From Actinomycetota bacterium (GTDB lineage: Bacteria > Actinomycetota > Actinomycetes > Streptosporangiales > Streptosporangiaceae), in the NCBI GenBank assembly GCA_003242605.1, contig QGUZ01000130.1, positions 1 through 12,652 of the forward strand: a stretch of DNA of 12,652 bases, in the 5' to 3' direction. The notes beneath the pieces were generated by a model, which saw nothing but the letters and a program-made list of their open reading frames with translations, had not been told where the DNA came from and did not search any database. This document shows positions 1 through 6,906 of the stretch, piece by piece. The first letter of the stretch is position 1, and each line of letters begins with the position of its first letter. The translations under genes were made by a program, and so were the position numbers.

Positions 1-2189
1 AGCTCGCGGGCGCGGCGTTCGTGACGTACGTGCGCAGCCCGCTGGCCCACGCGAGGATCACCGGCATCGACGTCTCCGCCGCTGCCGAGGCGCCCGGCGT
101 GGTCGCCGTGTTCACGGCGAACGATCTCGACGACGTACCGCCGCCACCGGCGGACAACCCGCTCGCCGAGCCGCTGCTCGCCAAGGACGTGGTGCGCTAC
201 GTCGGCGAGCCGGTGGCCATGGTGATCACCGAGACCCGGGCGCAGGGCGAGGACGCCGCCGAGCTCGTCGCGGTCGACTACGAGCCGCTCCCGGCCGTGG
301 TGGACGTCGAGGAGGCGGTCAAGGACGAGGTCCTGCTCTTCCCCGAGGCCGGCACCAACATCGTCGCCCCGAACGGCCCGGAGGAGTTCGACGACGCGCC
401 GTTCGAGGCGTGCGAGGTCGTCATCGAACGCACCTTCCGCAACCAGCGCGTCGCCCCCGTGCCGATGGAGGTCCGCTCCGCCGCCGCGGCGTGGGACGGC
501 GAGCGGGTCACGGTGTGGTCGAGCAACCAGAACGCGCAGACCACCCGCGCGATCATCGCGGGCGGTCTCGGCGTCGAGCCCGACAAGGTCCGCGTGATCA
601 CGCCGGACGTGGGCGGCGGCTTCGGCGCCAAGATCGGCGTGGACCGCGACACCGTCCTGGTGGCCTGGGCCGCCCGCAGGCTGAACCGCGCGGTCCGGTG
701 GACCGAGACCCGCAGCGAGAGCCTCATCGCGATGCAGCACGGCCGCGCGCAGGTCCACAAGGTCAAGCTCGGCGGCAACCGGGACGGCAAGATCCTCGCC
801 TACCGGATCGATTTCATGCAGGACGGCGGCGCCTACCCGCGCGTCGGCCCGCTGCTCGCGAACTTCACCACCCTCATGGCGCCCGCCGTCTACGAGATTC
901 CGACGGTGCAGATCCGCTCGAAGGTGGTGCTCACCAACACCACGCCCGTCGGCGCCTACCGCGGCGCGGGCCGGCCCGAGGCGACCGCCACGATCGAGCG
1001 CCTCGTCGACATCTTCGCCGCCGAGATCGGCATGGACCCGGCCGAGGTGCGCCGCCGCAACCTCATCCCGGCCGACAAGTTCCCGTACACCACCCCCACC
1101 GGCCTGGTGTACGACTCGGGCGAGTACGTCAAGGCGCTCGACAGGGTGCTCGAGGCCGCCGGGTACGCCGAGCTGCGCGCCGAGCAGGAGCGCCGCCGCG
1201 CCGCCGGGGACACCAAGGTGCTCGGCATCGGCCTGTCCAGCTACGTCGAGGTCACCGCGCTCGACTTCCCGAACGGCGAGACCGGCCGGGTGGTGATCGG
1301 CCGGGACGGCTCGGCCACCGTGTACACCGGCAGCCACACCCAGGGCCAGGGCCACGCCACCTCCTGGGCGATGATCGTCCAGGACCAGCTCGGCATCCCC
1401 ATGGACAAGGTCACCGTGATCCACGGGGACACCGACGCGATCCCGGTCGGCACCGGCACCTACGCCTCCCGCTCGCTGCAGGTCGGCGGCATCGCGGTGC
1501 ACGAGTGCGCCGTCAAGATCAAGGAGAAGGCGCGCGAGCTCGCCGCCCGGGAGCTCGAGGCCGACCCGAACGACCTGGTGCTCGACACCGCCACCGGCTC
1601 CTGGCACGTGCAGGGCGTGCCCGGCACCAAGCTCGACTGGGCCCGCCTGGCCGAGCTCGCCGGCGAGGAGGGCCTCACCGCCGACGTGCACTTCAAGCCG
1701 AGCCGGCCCACGTTCCCGTTCGGCGCGCACCTGGCCGTGGTCGAGGTCGACACCGAGACCGGCCAGGTACGGCTGCTGCGGCACATCAGCCTCGACGACG
1801 CCGGGCCGCTGATCAACCCGATCATCGCCGAGGGCCAGCGGCACGGCGGCATCGCCCAGGGCGTCGCCCAGGCGCTCTACGAGGAGATGGCCTACGACGC
1901 CGAGGGCAACCCGATCACCGCGAACCTCGCCGACTACCCCATGATCTCCGCTGCGGAGCTGCCGAGCTTCGAGCTGCTCACCATGGAGACCCCCACCGAC
2001 GTCAACCCGCTCGGTGTCAAGGGCATCGGCGAGGCGGGAACCATCGGCGCCACTCCGGCCGTGCAGAACGCCGTGGTCGACGCCCTGTCCCACCTCGGCG
2101 TCCGGCACATCGAGATGCCGGCCACCCCGGAGCGGGTCTGGAAGGCCATCAACGAAGCGCGCGGTAGCGAAAAGAGGGCAGCACAGTGA
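1..2189 (+). CDS. Molybdenum hydroxylase large (MoCo-binding) subunit, form II CoxL-like; 5' end cut off by window
   Basis: Catalytic subunit of a xanthine dehydrogenase/aerobic CO dehydrogenase family enzyme, which binds molybdopterin cytosine dinucleotide in the cytoplasm. The reading frame is already open at position 3 and encodes LAGAAF before the first possible GTG (21), and homologues carry residues of this kind upstream. The true start is therefore outside the window; about 729 residues are visible. Seen: GGGFGAK MoCo-contact motif near 611-631; the active-site loop AYRGAGR at 954-974; GSHTQGQGH near 1330-1356; and KGIGEAGTIG with the presumed catalytic Glu codon at 2031-2033. In this family AYxCSFR marks form I (true CO dehydrogenase, Cys bound to Cu), while AYRGAGR marks form II, whose physiological substrate is often unknown. 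The Cys needed for the Mo-Cu centre is absent. The stop overlaps the GTG of the next gene by 4 bp, so the genes are translationally coupled. Family is certain, substrate is not. Confidence 0.93.
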   Translation, partial: LAGAAFVTYVRSPLAHARITGIDVSAAAEAPGVVAVFTANDLDDVPPPPADNPLAEPLLAKDVVRYVGEPVAMVITETRAQGEDAAELVAVDYEPLPAVVDVEEAVKDEVLLFPEAGTNIVAPNGPEEFDDAPFEACEVVIERTFRNQRVAPVPMEVRSAAAAWDGERVTVWSSNQNAQTTRAIIAGGLGVEPDKVRVITPDVGGGFGAKIGVDRDTVLVAWAARRLNRAVRWTETRSESLIAMQHGRAQVHKVKLGGNRDGKILAYRIDFMQDGGAYPRVGPLLANFTTLMAPAVYEIPTVQIRSKVVLTNTTPVGAYRGAGRPEATATIERLVDIFAAEIGMDPAEVRRRNLIPADKFPYTTPTGLVYDSGEYVKALDRVLEAAGYAELRAEQERRRAAGDTKVLGIGLSSYVEVTALDFPNGETGRVVIGRDGSATVYTGSHTQGQGHATSWAMIVQDQLGIPMDKVTVIHGDTDAIPVGTGTYASRSLQVGGIAVHECAVKIKEKARELAARELEADPNDLVLDTATGSWHVQGVPGTKLDWARLAELAGEEGLTADVHFKPSRPTFPFGAHLAVVEVDTETGQVRLLRHISLDDAGPLINPIIAEGQRHGGIAQGVAQALYEEMAYDAEGNPITANLADYPMISAAELPSFELLTMETPTDVNPLGVKGIGEAGTIGATPAVQNAVVDALSHLGVRHIEMPATPERVWKAINEARGSEKRAAQ

Positions 2190-2650
2190 AGGTGACGATC
2201 ACGGTCAACGGCAGGGAGACCTCCGCCGAGGTGGAGGACCGCACGCTCCTCGTGCACTACCTGCGCGACGTCCTCAACCTGACGGCGACCAACATCGGCT
2301 GCGACACCACCACCTGCGGCGCGTGCACCGTGCTGCTCGACGGCGAGGCGGTGAAGTCCTGCACCGTGCTCGCCGCCCAGGCGGACGGCCGCGAGGTCAC
2401 CACGGTCGAGGGGCTCGCCGCCGAGGACGGCACGATGCACCCGGTGCAGAAGGCCTTCCACGAGAACCACGGCCTGCAGTGCGGCTTCTGCACCCCCGGC
2501 ATGGTGATGGCGGCGGTCTCCCTGCTCAAGGAGAACCCGCGCCCCACCGAGGAGCAGGTCCGCGCCGGCCTCGAGGGCAACCTGTGCCGGTGCACCGGCT
2601 ACCACAACATCGTCAAGGCGGTGCTCGCCGCCGCCGAGGAGACCGCGTGA
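2186..2650 (+). CDS. Molybdenum hydroxylase small subunit, 2x[2Fe-2S] (CoxS-like)
   Basis: Electron-transfer subunit that passes electrons from the Mo site to the FAD subunit. At 154 residues it is the normal length for CoxS/XdhC-type iron-sulfur subunits. The N-terminal plant-type ferredoxin domain has cysteines at 39, 44, 47 and 59 (NIGCDTTTCGACTVLLDG). The C-terminal helical [2Fe-2S]-binding domain has cysteines at 99 and 102 (QCGFCTPGM) and 134 and 136 (NLCRCTGYHN). All eight ligands are present, so both clusters should form. The GTG start overlaps the large-subunit stop in the four bases GTGA, and AAGAGGG lies just upstream as a ribosome binding site. A 94-bp gap with a short hairpin separates it from the FAD subunit gene. 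Confidence 0.95.
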   Translation: MKVTITVNGRETSAEVEDRTLLVHYLRDVLNLTATNIGCDTTTCGACTVLLDGEAVKSCTVLAAQADGREVTTVEGLAAEDGTMHPVQKAFHENHGLQCGFCTPGMVMAAVSLLKENPRPTEEQVRAGLEGNLCRCTGYHNIVKAVLAAAEETA

Positions 2651-2665
2651 GCCGGGACCGCCGGA

Positions 2666-2683
2666 CCGCCGCGCCCGCGGCGG
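2666..2683 (+). other. GC-rich inverted repeat between small- and medium-subunit genes
   Basis: CCGCCGCG (2666-2673) and CGCGGCGG (2676-2683) are exact reverse complements separated by two bases, which allows a 7-bp stem with a 4-base loop. It lies in the 94-bp gap inside an otherwise tight operon and has no T-tract. It could be an RNA processing or stability hairpin that tunes subunit ratio, or simply chance in GC-rich DNA. Confidence 0.3.
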
Positions 2684-2744
2684 CCGCCGGCGGCCCGACC
2701 CCGTCACCGTCCCATCCGCATCCGACAGCCGGAGAGGCGCAATC

Positions 2745-3563
2745 GTGATCCCCGCAACCTTCACCTATCGGCGGGCCGAGTCGGTGGACGAGGCCATCGA
2801 ACTCGCCGGGCAGTACGGCGAAGACGCGAAGTTCCTGGCCGGCGGGCACTCCCTGCTGCCGCTGATGAAGCTGCGCCTGGCCCAGCCCGAGGTGCTGGTG
2901 GACATCGGCCGGCTGCGCGACCTGTCGTACATCCGCGACCAGGGCGACCACGTCGCCATCGGCGCGCTCACCCGGCACCACGACCTGGCCACCTCCGAGC
3001 TGCTCGCCGAGCAGCTGCCGCTGCTGCACCACGCGGCCGGCACGATCGGCGACCCGCAGGTACGGCACCGCGGCACGATCGGCGGCTCGCTCGCCCACGC
3101 CGACCCGGCCGGCGACCTGCCCGCGGTCGTGCTCGCGCTCGAGGCCACGCTCGTGGCGCGCGGCCCGTCGGGCAGCCGGGAGATCCCGGCGACCGAGTTC
3201 TTCCGCGGCCTGTTCGAGTCCGCGCTCGAGCCGGGCGAGCTGCTCACCGAGATCCGGGTGCCCAAGCCCGCCGCGCGCGGCTGGTCGTTCCAGAAGTTCA
3301 CCAAGCGCGCCATCGACTGGGCGATCGTCGGCGTCGCCGTGCAGGGCGACAGGATCGGCCTGGTCAACATGGGCGAGAAGCCGGTCCGCGCCACCGCGGT
3401 GGAGCAGGCCCTGGCGAGCGGCGCGTCGATCCGCGACGCGGCCGAGCACGCCGCCGACGGGCTCAGCCCGGCCTCCGACGTGCACGCCAGCGCCGAGTAC
3501 CGGGCCCAGCTCGCCCGCGTGCTCGTCCGCCGCGGCCTGGAGGAGGCCCGCGCCCGGGCCTGA
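2745..3563 (+). CDS. Molybdenum hydroxylase medium subunit, FAD-binding (CoxM-like)
   Basis: FAD subunit that receives electrons from the [2Fe-2S] subunit and passes them to an acceptor. It is 272 residues, slightly short for CoxM (usually about 280-300) but complete. The two flavin-contact motifs of the family are present: AGGHSLLP at residues 32-39 and TIGGSLAHADP at 111-121. The C-terminal part (about 165-270) looks like the CO_deh_flav_C domain, ending in the usual YRAQLARVLVRRGLEEA-like segment. The GTG start at 2745 is favoured by a clear ribosome binding site, GGAGAGG at 2731-2737, seven bases upstream. It is the last gene of the operon and a strong hairpin follows. No accessory genes (coxD/E/F/G, xdhC or mobA type) follow in this window. 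Confidence 0.94.
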   Translation: MIPATFTYRRAESVDEAIELAGQYGEDAKFLAGGHSLLPLMKLRLAQPEVLVDIGRLRDLSYIRDQGDHVAIGALTRHHDLATSELLAEQLPLLHHAAGTIGDPQVRHRGTIGGSLAHADPAGDLPAVVLALEATLVARGPSGSREIPATEFFRGLFESALEPGELLTEIRVPKPAARGWSFQKFTKRAIDWAIVGVAVQGDRIGLVNMGEKPVRATAVEQALASGASIRDAAEHAADGLSPASDVHASAEYRAQLARVLVRRGLEEARARA

Positions 3564-3607
3564 CCGGCCCGCGGCACGGCCGAGTCCAAGCCGAGCTCAC
3601 GCCGGGT

Positions 3608-3651
3608 ACGCGGCCCGCCCGCCCGCGCCCGCCGCGGCGGGCGGGCCGCGT
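3608..3651 (+). terminator. Perfect 16-bp-stem hairpin after the molybdenum hydroxylase operon
   Basis: Positions 3608-3623 and 3636-3651 are exact reverse complements (arm ACGCGGCCCGCCCGCC), with a 12-base loop (3624-3635). It begins 44 bp after the medium-subunit stop and ends 82 bp before pta. There is no T-tract, which is common for terminators in GC-rich actinobacteria. Its position between two same-strand units makes termination, or protection of the upstream mRNA 3' end, the likely role. Confidence 0.7.
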
Positions 3652-3721
3652 CCGCCCGGCGGCCGTCGGAAATGCCGCCAAAATCACCCTGCGTAAGGCC
3701 CTGCCCGGCCCCGCGGCGGAT

Positions 3722-3733
3722 GACAATTGGGGC
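3722..3733 (+). promoter_or_regulatory. Candidate leaderless promoter -10 element for pta
   Basis: GACAAT (3722-3727) resembles the actinobacterial -10 hexamer TANNNT and ends six bases before the pta ATG at 3734. Transcription would then begin at or next to the ATG. No Shine-Dalgarno sequence sits at normal spacing: the only G-run, GGGG at 3729-3732, is one base from the ATG. This fits a leaderless mRNA. No convincing -35 hexamer was seen. Confidence 0.35.
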
Positions 3734-5812
3734 ATGACACGTGCTGTGTACGTCGCCGCGAGGGAGGCCGGGAGCAACAAGGGCGTGGTCGCCCTGGGCA
3801 TGGTGGAGGCGCTGTCGCGCAAGGTGGGCAAGGTCGGGGTGTTCCGCCCCGTGGTGCGCGCCGGGCGGCCGGACGGCCTCATCACCACCGTGCTCGCCAG
3901 GTTCGGCATCGACCTGCCCTACGAGATGTGCGCCGGCGTCACCTACGACGACGTGCACAGCGACACCGACCGGGCGCTCGGCGAGATCGTCGACCGGTAC
4001 CGCAGGCTCGCCGCCCGGTGCGACGCGGTCGTGGTGATCGGCACCGACTACACCGACGTCGGCGCCCCGACCGAGTTCGAGTTCAACGCCCGGCTCGCCG
4101 CCGACCTCGGCACCCCGGTGCTGAACGTGGTGCGCGGGCTCGGCCGTACCGCGACCGAGATCGCCGCCGCGGTCGAGCTCACCGCCAAGGAGCTCGCCCA
4201 GCACCACGCCCGGGAGCTCGCGGTCGTCATCACCCGCACCACCGGCCAGGTCTCCGTCGCCCACGCCACCCCGGTGTTCGTGCTGCCGGAGTCGACGACG
4301 CTGCGCGCGCCGAGCGTCGCCGACCTCGCCGCCGCCTGCGACGGGCGGCTGCTGTTCGGCGAGGAGGAGGGGCTGGGCCGGGAGGCGAACGGGCTCATCG
4401 TCGGCGCGTCCTCGCTGCCCACGATCCTCGAGCGGTACACCGACGGCGCGGCCGTGATCATCCCGTCGGACCGGGCCGCGGCGCTTGTGCCCGGCCTCGT
4501 CGCCGCGCACACCGCGCCCGGCTTCCCCAACCTATCGGCGATCATCATGACCGGCGGGCGGCGCATGCCGCCGTCGGTGGAGCGGCTGCTCGGCAGCATG
4601 ACGATCCCGATCCCGGTGATCCTCACCGACCGGGACACCTTCGACACCGCGACCCGGCTGTCCGCGGTCGAGGGACGGTTCAGCCCGGAGGCCCAGGGCA
4701 AGGTGGACGCGGCGCTGCGGCTGTTCGCCGAGCACGTCGACGCCGAGGAGCTGCTCGGGCGGCTCGCCATCACCCGGGCCGTCGCGGTCACCCCGCTCAT
4801 GTTCGAGTACGACCTGCTCGACCGGGCCCGGGCGCGCCGCCGGCACATCGTGCTGCCCGAGGGAGAGGAGCCGCGCATCCTGCGCGCCGCCGACGTGCTG
4901 CTCCGCCGCGACGTCGTCGACCTCACCCTGCTCGGCGACGAGGAGCGGATCCGGGCCAAGGCCGCCCAGCTCGGCCTCGCCGCGGTGGAGCGGGCGAAGG
5001 TGATCAGCCCGTTCGACCCCGAGCTGCGCGAGCGGTTCGCCCAGGAGTACGCGCGGCTGCGCGCGCACAAGGGTGTCACCGTGGAGCGGGCCCGCGACAC
5101 CGTCACCGACGTGTCGTACTTCGGCACGCTCATGGTGCAGACCGGGCTCGCCGACGGCATGGTCTCCGGCGCGGCCCACACCACCGCGCACACGATCCGG
5201 CCCGCGTTCGAGATCCTCCGCCTCGGGCTGGTGTCGAGCGTGTTCTTCATGTGCCTCGCCGACCGGGTGCTGGTGTACGGCGACTGCGCCGTGGTGCCCG
5301 ACCCCACGGCCGAGCAGCTCGCCCAGATCGCGATCTCCTCGGCGGAGACCGCGCGGCGGTTCGGCATCGAGCCGCGGATCGCGATGCTGTCGTACTCCAC
5401 CGGGGACTCCGGCCGCGGCGCGGACGTGGAGAAGGTGCGCACCGCCACCGAGCTGGTGCGCGAGCGCCGCCCGGACCTGCCGATCGCCGGGCCCATCCAG
5501 TACGACGCGGCGATCGACCCGTCGGTGGCGAAGACCAAGCTGCCGGACAGCGACGTCGCGGGCCGCGCCACCGTGTTCATCGTGCCCGACCTCAACACCG
5601 GGAACATCCTCTACAAGGGCGTGCAGCGCAGCGCCAACGCGGTCGCGGTCGGCCCGGTGCTGCAGGGGCTGCGCAAGCCCGTCAACGACCTGTCCCGCGG
5701 CGCCACCGTCAAGGACATCGTCACCACCGTCGCGGTCACCGCCGCCCAGGTCATGGACGACCCGGCGGAGATCGAGCGCGCCGCCGCGGCGGCGGGCGGT
5801 ACCACCGGCTGA
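3734..5812 (+). CDS. pta: Phosphate acetyltransferase, long three-domain form
   Basis: Interconverts acetyl-CoA plus phosphate with acetyl phosphate plus CoA, in the cytoplasm; with acetate kinase this makes ATP from acetyl-CoA or activates acetate. At 692 residues it is close to the long E. coli-type Pta (about 714). The N-terminal BioD/AAA-like P-loop-related domain (residues 1 to about 200) starts YVAAREAGSNKGVVALG. A central DRTGG-type regulatory domain covers about 210-340. The C-terminal catalytic PTA_PTB domain runs from about 367 (HIVLPEGEEPRILRAAD) through GAAHTTAHTIRP near 480, SYSTGDSGRGADVEKV near 555 and FIVPDLNTGNILYK near 618 to the end. The ATG at 3734 is the natural N-terminus of the family. 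No acetate kinase or phosphoketolase gene is adjacent. A 114-bp gap carrying DosR-like boxes separates it from the next gene, which probably has its own promoter. Confidence 0.95.
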   Translation: MTRAVYVAAREAGSNKGVVALGMVEALSRKVGKVGVFRPVVRAGRPDGLITTVLARFGIDLPYEMCAGVTYDDVHSDTDRALGEIVDRYRRLAARCDAVVVIGTDYTDVGAPTEFEFNARLAADLGTPVLNVVRGLGRTATEIAAAVELTAKELAQHHARELAVVITRTTGQVSVAHATPVFVLPESTTLRAPSVADLAAACDGRLLFGEEEGLGREANGLIVGASSLPTILERYTDGAAVIIPSDRAAALVPGLVAAHTAPGFPNLSAIIMTGGRRMPPSVERLLGSMTIPIPVILTDRDTFDTATRLSAVEGRFSPEAQGKVDAALRLFAEHVDAEELLGRLAITRAVAVTPLMFEYDLLDRARARRRHIVLPEGEEPRILRAADVLLRRDVVDLTLLGDEERIRAKAAQLGLAAVERAKVISPFDPELRERFAQEYARLRAHKGVTVERARDTVTDVSYFGTLMVQTGLADGMVSGAAHTTAHTIRPAFEILRLGLVSSVFFMCLADRVLVYGDCAVVPDPTAEQLAQIAISSAETARRFGIEPRIAMLSYSTGDSGRGADVEKVRTATELVRERRPDLPIAGPIQYDAAIDPSVAKTKLPDSDVAGRATVFIVPDLNTGNILYKGVQRSANAVAVGPVLQGLRKPVNDLSRGATVKDIVTTVAVTAAQVMDDPAEIERAAAAAGGTTG

Positions 5813-5841
5813 CCCGCCCGCGCGGCGCCGCACCGCCACCC

Positions 5842-5855
5842 GGGACCTTCGTCCC
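5842..5855 (+). promoter_or_regulatory. DosR/DevR-like box 1 (distal) upstream of the phosphoribosyltransferase
   Basis: GGGACCTTCGTCCC, extended by one base each side to CGGGAC-CTTC-GTCCCG (5841-5856), is a near-perfect palindrome. It matches the core of the mycobacterial DosR consensus GGGACTWWAGTCCC in both GGGAC/GTCCC arms. It lies about 85 bp upstream of the downstream start codon and 29 bp after the pta stop. Seen: the palindrome. Inferred: binding by a DosR/DevR-type response regulator. A plain hairpin at the pta 3' end is the alternative. Confidence 0.55.
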
Positions 5856-5862
5856 GATCGGG

Positions 5863-5876
5863 TGCGCCTTCGGCCC
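5863..5876 (+). promoter_or_regulatory. DosR/DevR-like box 2 (proximal, degenerate)
   Basis: TGCGCCTTCGGCCC shares the core CCTTCG and the right arm CCC with box 1 and is offset by exactly 21 bp, two helical turns, so both sites face the same side of the DNA. Its centre (5869.5) is about 43 bp upstream of a transcription start that would follow the -10-like CAGGAT at 5901-5906. This is the usual place for a DosR-type activator touching RNA polymerase. The left arm is poor, so this site alone would not be convincing. Confidence 0.4.
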
Positions 5877-5900
5877 TGGTCGGCGGGGTGTGAGGGGGCA

Positions 5901-5906
5901 CAGGAT
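5901..5906 (+). promoter_or_regulatory. Candidate -10 element of the phosphoribosyltransferase gene
   Basis: CAGGAT matches TANNNT except for the first base. It predicts a transcript starting near 5913, which places DosR-like box 2 at about -43. No -35 hexamer is recognisable, as expected for an activator-dependent promoter. Assignment rests on spacing only. Confidence 0.3.
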
Positions 5907-5926
5907 CGGTAGGAGCCTTACGGGGG

Positions 5927-6595
5927 GTGGCGATGATGTTCGCGGATCGTGTGGACGCCGGACGGCGGCTCGCCGAGCGGGTGCGGGCCGAGGTGGACGC
6001 CCGGGACGCCGTCGTGGTCGGGCTGCCGCGCGGGGGAGTCCCGGTGGCCTACGAGGTCGCGCAGGCGCTCGGCGCGCCGCTCGACGTGATCGTGGTGCGC
6101 AAGCTCGGCGTGCCGTACCACCCGGAGCTGGGGTACGGCGCGGTCGGCGAGGACGGCGTGCGGGTGCTCAACCCCGACATCGTGCGGCTCGCCCGGCTCG
6201 ACGCGGGCCAGATGGCCGAGGTGGAGCGGCGGGCCCGCGCCGAGGTGGAGGGCCGCGCGGCCCGGCTGCGCGGAGGCCGTGCCGCGGTGCCGCTCGCCGG
6301 CCGCACGGTGATCATCGTCGACGACGGGGTGGCCACCGGCGGCACGGCGCGCGCCGCCTGCCAGGTCGCCCGGGCGCGTGGCGCCGGGCGCGTGGTGCTC
6401 GCGGTGCCGGTGGGCTCGCCCGACGTGATCGCCGAGCTGGGGCGGGTCGCCGACCAGGTGGTCTGCCTGGAGACGCCCCGGGACCTGTTCGCGATCGGCG
6501 CCTGGTACGAGGACTTCTCGCCGACCGGCGACGCGGAGGTCACCGAGCTGCTGCGGCGCATCCCGGCCGGCACCGGCGGCCGGGACGAGCGCTGA
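5927..6595 (+). CDS. Type I phosphoribosyltransferase family protein
   Basis: Cytoplasmic PRTase-fold protein of about 220 residues; substrate unknown. Seen: VVVGLPRGGVPVAYEVAQAL near residues 27-46, DVIVVRKLGVPYHPELGYGA near 50-69, and the PRPP-binding signature VIIVDDGVATGGTA with the two Asp at 132-133. The family is found in actinobacteria and Deinococcus, and in Mycobacterium tuberculosis a related PRTase domain protein (Rv0571c) lies in the DosR dormancy regulon, which fits the boxes found upstream. The start is ambiguous. GTG 5927 has AGGAG at 5911-5915 (11 bases away); ATG 5933 or 5936 would use the G-run at 5922-5927. Homologues tend to begin MF-DR-AGR-LA, favouring 5936. It is convergent with the hemerythrin-like gene. 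Fold certain, reaction unknown. Confidence 0.9.
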   Translation: MAMMFADRVDAGRRLAERVRAEVDARDAVVVGLPRGGVPVAYEVAQALGAPLDVIVVRKLGVPYHPELGYGAVGEDGVRVLNPDIVRLARLDAGQMAEVERRARAEVEGRAARLRGGRAAVPLAGRTVIIVDDGVATGGTARAACQVARARGAGRVVLAVPVGSPDVIAELGRVADQVVCLETPRDLFAIGAWYEDFSPTGDAEVTELLRRIPAGTGGRDER

Positions 6596-6619
6596 GGCCG
6601 GCCCGGCCTCGACGGCCTC

Positions 6620-6637
6620 ACCGCGGCGCGCCGCGGT
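6620..6637. terminator. 18-bp perfect palindrome 25 bp after the phosphoribosyltransferase stop
   Basis: ACCGCGGCGCGCCGCGGT is its own exact reverse complement. As RNA it could fold as a 7-bp stem with a 4-base loop. Its position just after the plus-strand gene and between convergent genes suggests a terminator. A dimeric protein binding site is the alternative. Confidence 0.4.
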
Positions 6638-6725
6638 CCCGCCCGGGGCCGCGAACAGTGGCGAGGCGCTCGGGCGCGGCGGTGACGGCGGACGCGATGC
6701 GCACGCCGCACGCGCCGCACGGCGA

Positions 6726-6757
6726 GCGCCGTACGGGGAAGGCGCTGTACGGCGAAG
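6726..6757. repeat. Two adjacent imperfect 16-bp direct repeats
   Basis: GCGCCGTACGGGGAAG (6726-6741) is immediately followed by GCGCTGTACGGCGAAG (6742-6757), with 14 of 16 bases identical. Only two copies are present, in non-coding DNA. It may be a small tandem duplication without function. Confidence 0.5.
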
Positions 6758-6906
6758 GCCGGCTGCGCCGTGCCTTACGCGGTTGACCGGGACCGCGCAT
6801 CGGGTGCCGCGCCGGGCCGTCGCGCGCGGACGACGAGTCCGGCCGCCGCCCTGCACCGCGTTGACCGTGGCAGGCGCGCCGCACGGGCGCGGCGGCCGGG
6901 CGAGGC

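Larger units (their letters stand above)
6596..6906. other. Non-coding convergent intergenic region (311 bp)
   Basis: Separates two convergent genes. The open frames across it are Arg/Pro/Ala-rich with no recognisable domain and no credible ribosome binding site, so I call no gene. It holds an 18-bp palindrome at 6620-6637, two adjacent imperfect 16-bp direct repeats at 6726-6757, a weak 6-bp-stem hairpin at 6877-6894 that could end transcription of the minus-strand gene, and two TTGACC words (6783-6788, 6861-6866) without a matching -10 element. No transposon ends or tRNA were seen. Confidence 0.6.

Noticed and set aside
410..2167. Long Arg/Pro/Gly-rich open frame (585 codons) inside the large-subunit gene
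   Set aside because: It is a frame shadow typical of GC-rich genes: low-complexity composition, no domain, and the overlapping frame encodes a clearly conserved enzyme.
3680..3710. Possible DosR-like or ECF-type promoter (GGAAAT ... CGTAA) upstream of pta
   Set aside because: Only one arm resembles either consensus and the spacing is off; not distinguishable from chance.
2765..4510. 581-codon minus-strand open frame opposite the medium subunit and pta
   Set aside because: Low-complexity composition, crosses a terminator-like hairpin, and no ribosome binding site or recognisable domain; antisense shadow.
3727..6786. 1019-codon open frame spanning pta and the phosphoribosyltransferase gene
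   Set aside because: Its translation is Arg/Ala/Gly-rich without motifs and covers two well-supported genes in other frames plus intergenic DNA; long shadow frames are expected at this G+C content.
6783..6866. Two TTGACC words that could be -35 boxes
   Set aside because: Neither has a TANNNT hexamer 16-19 bp downstream, and no gene follows on that strand at a useful distance.
6618..6884. 88-codon minus-strand open frame in the convergent intergenic region
   Set aside because: No domain, Arg/Pro/Ser-rich, no ribosome binding site, and it covers a palindrome; treated as non-coding.
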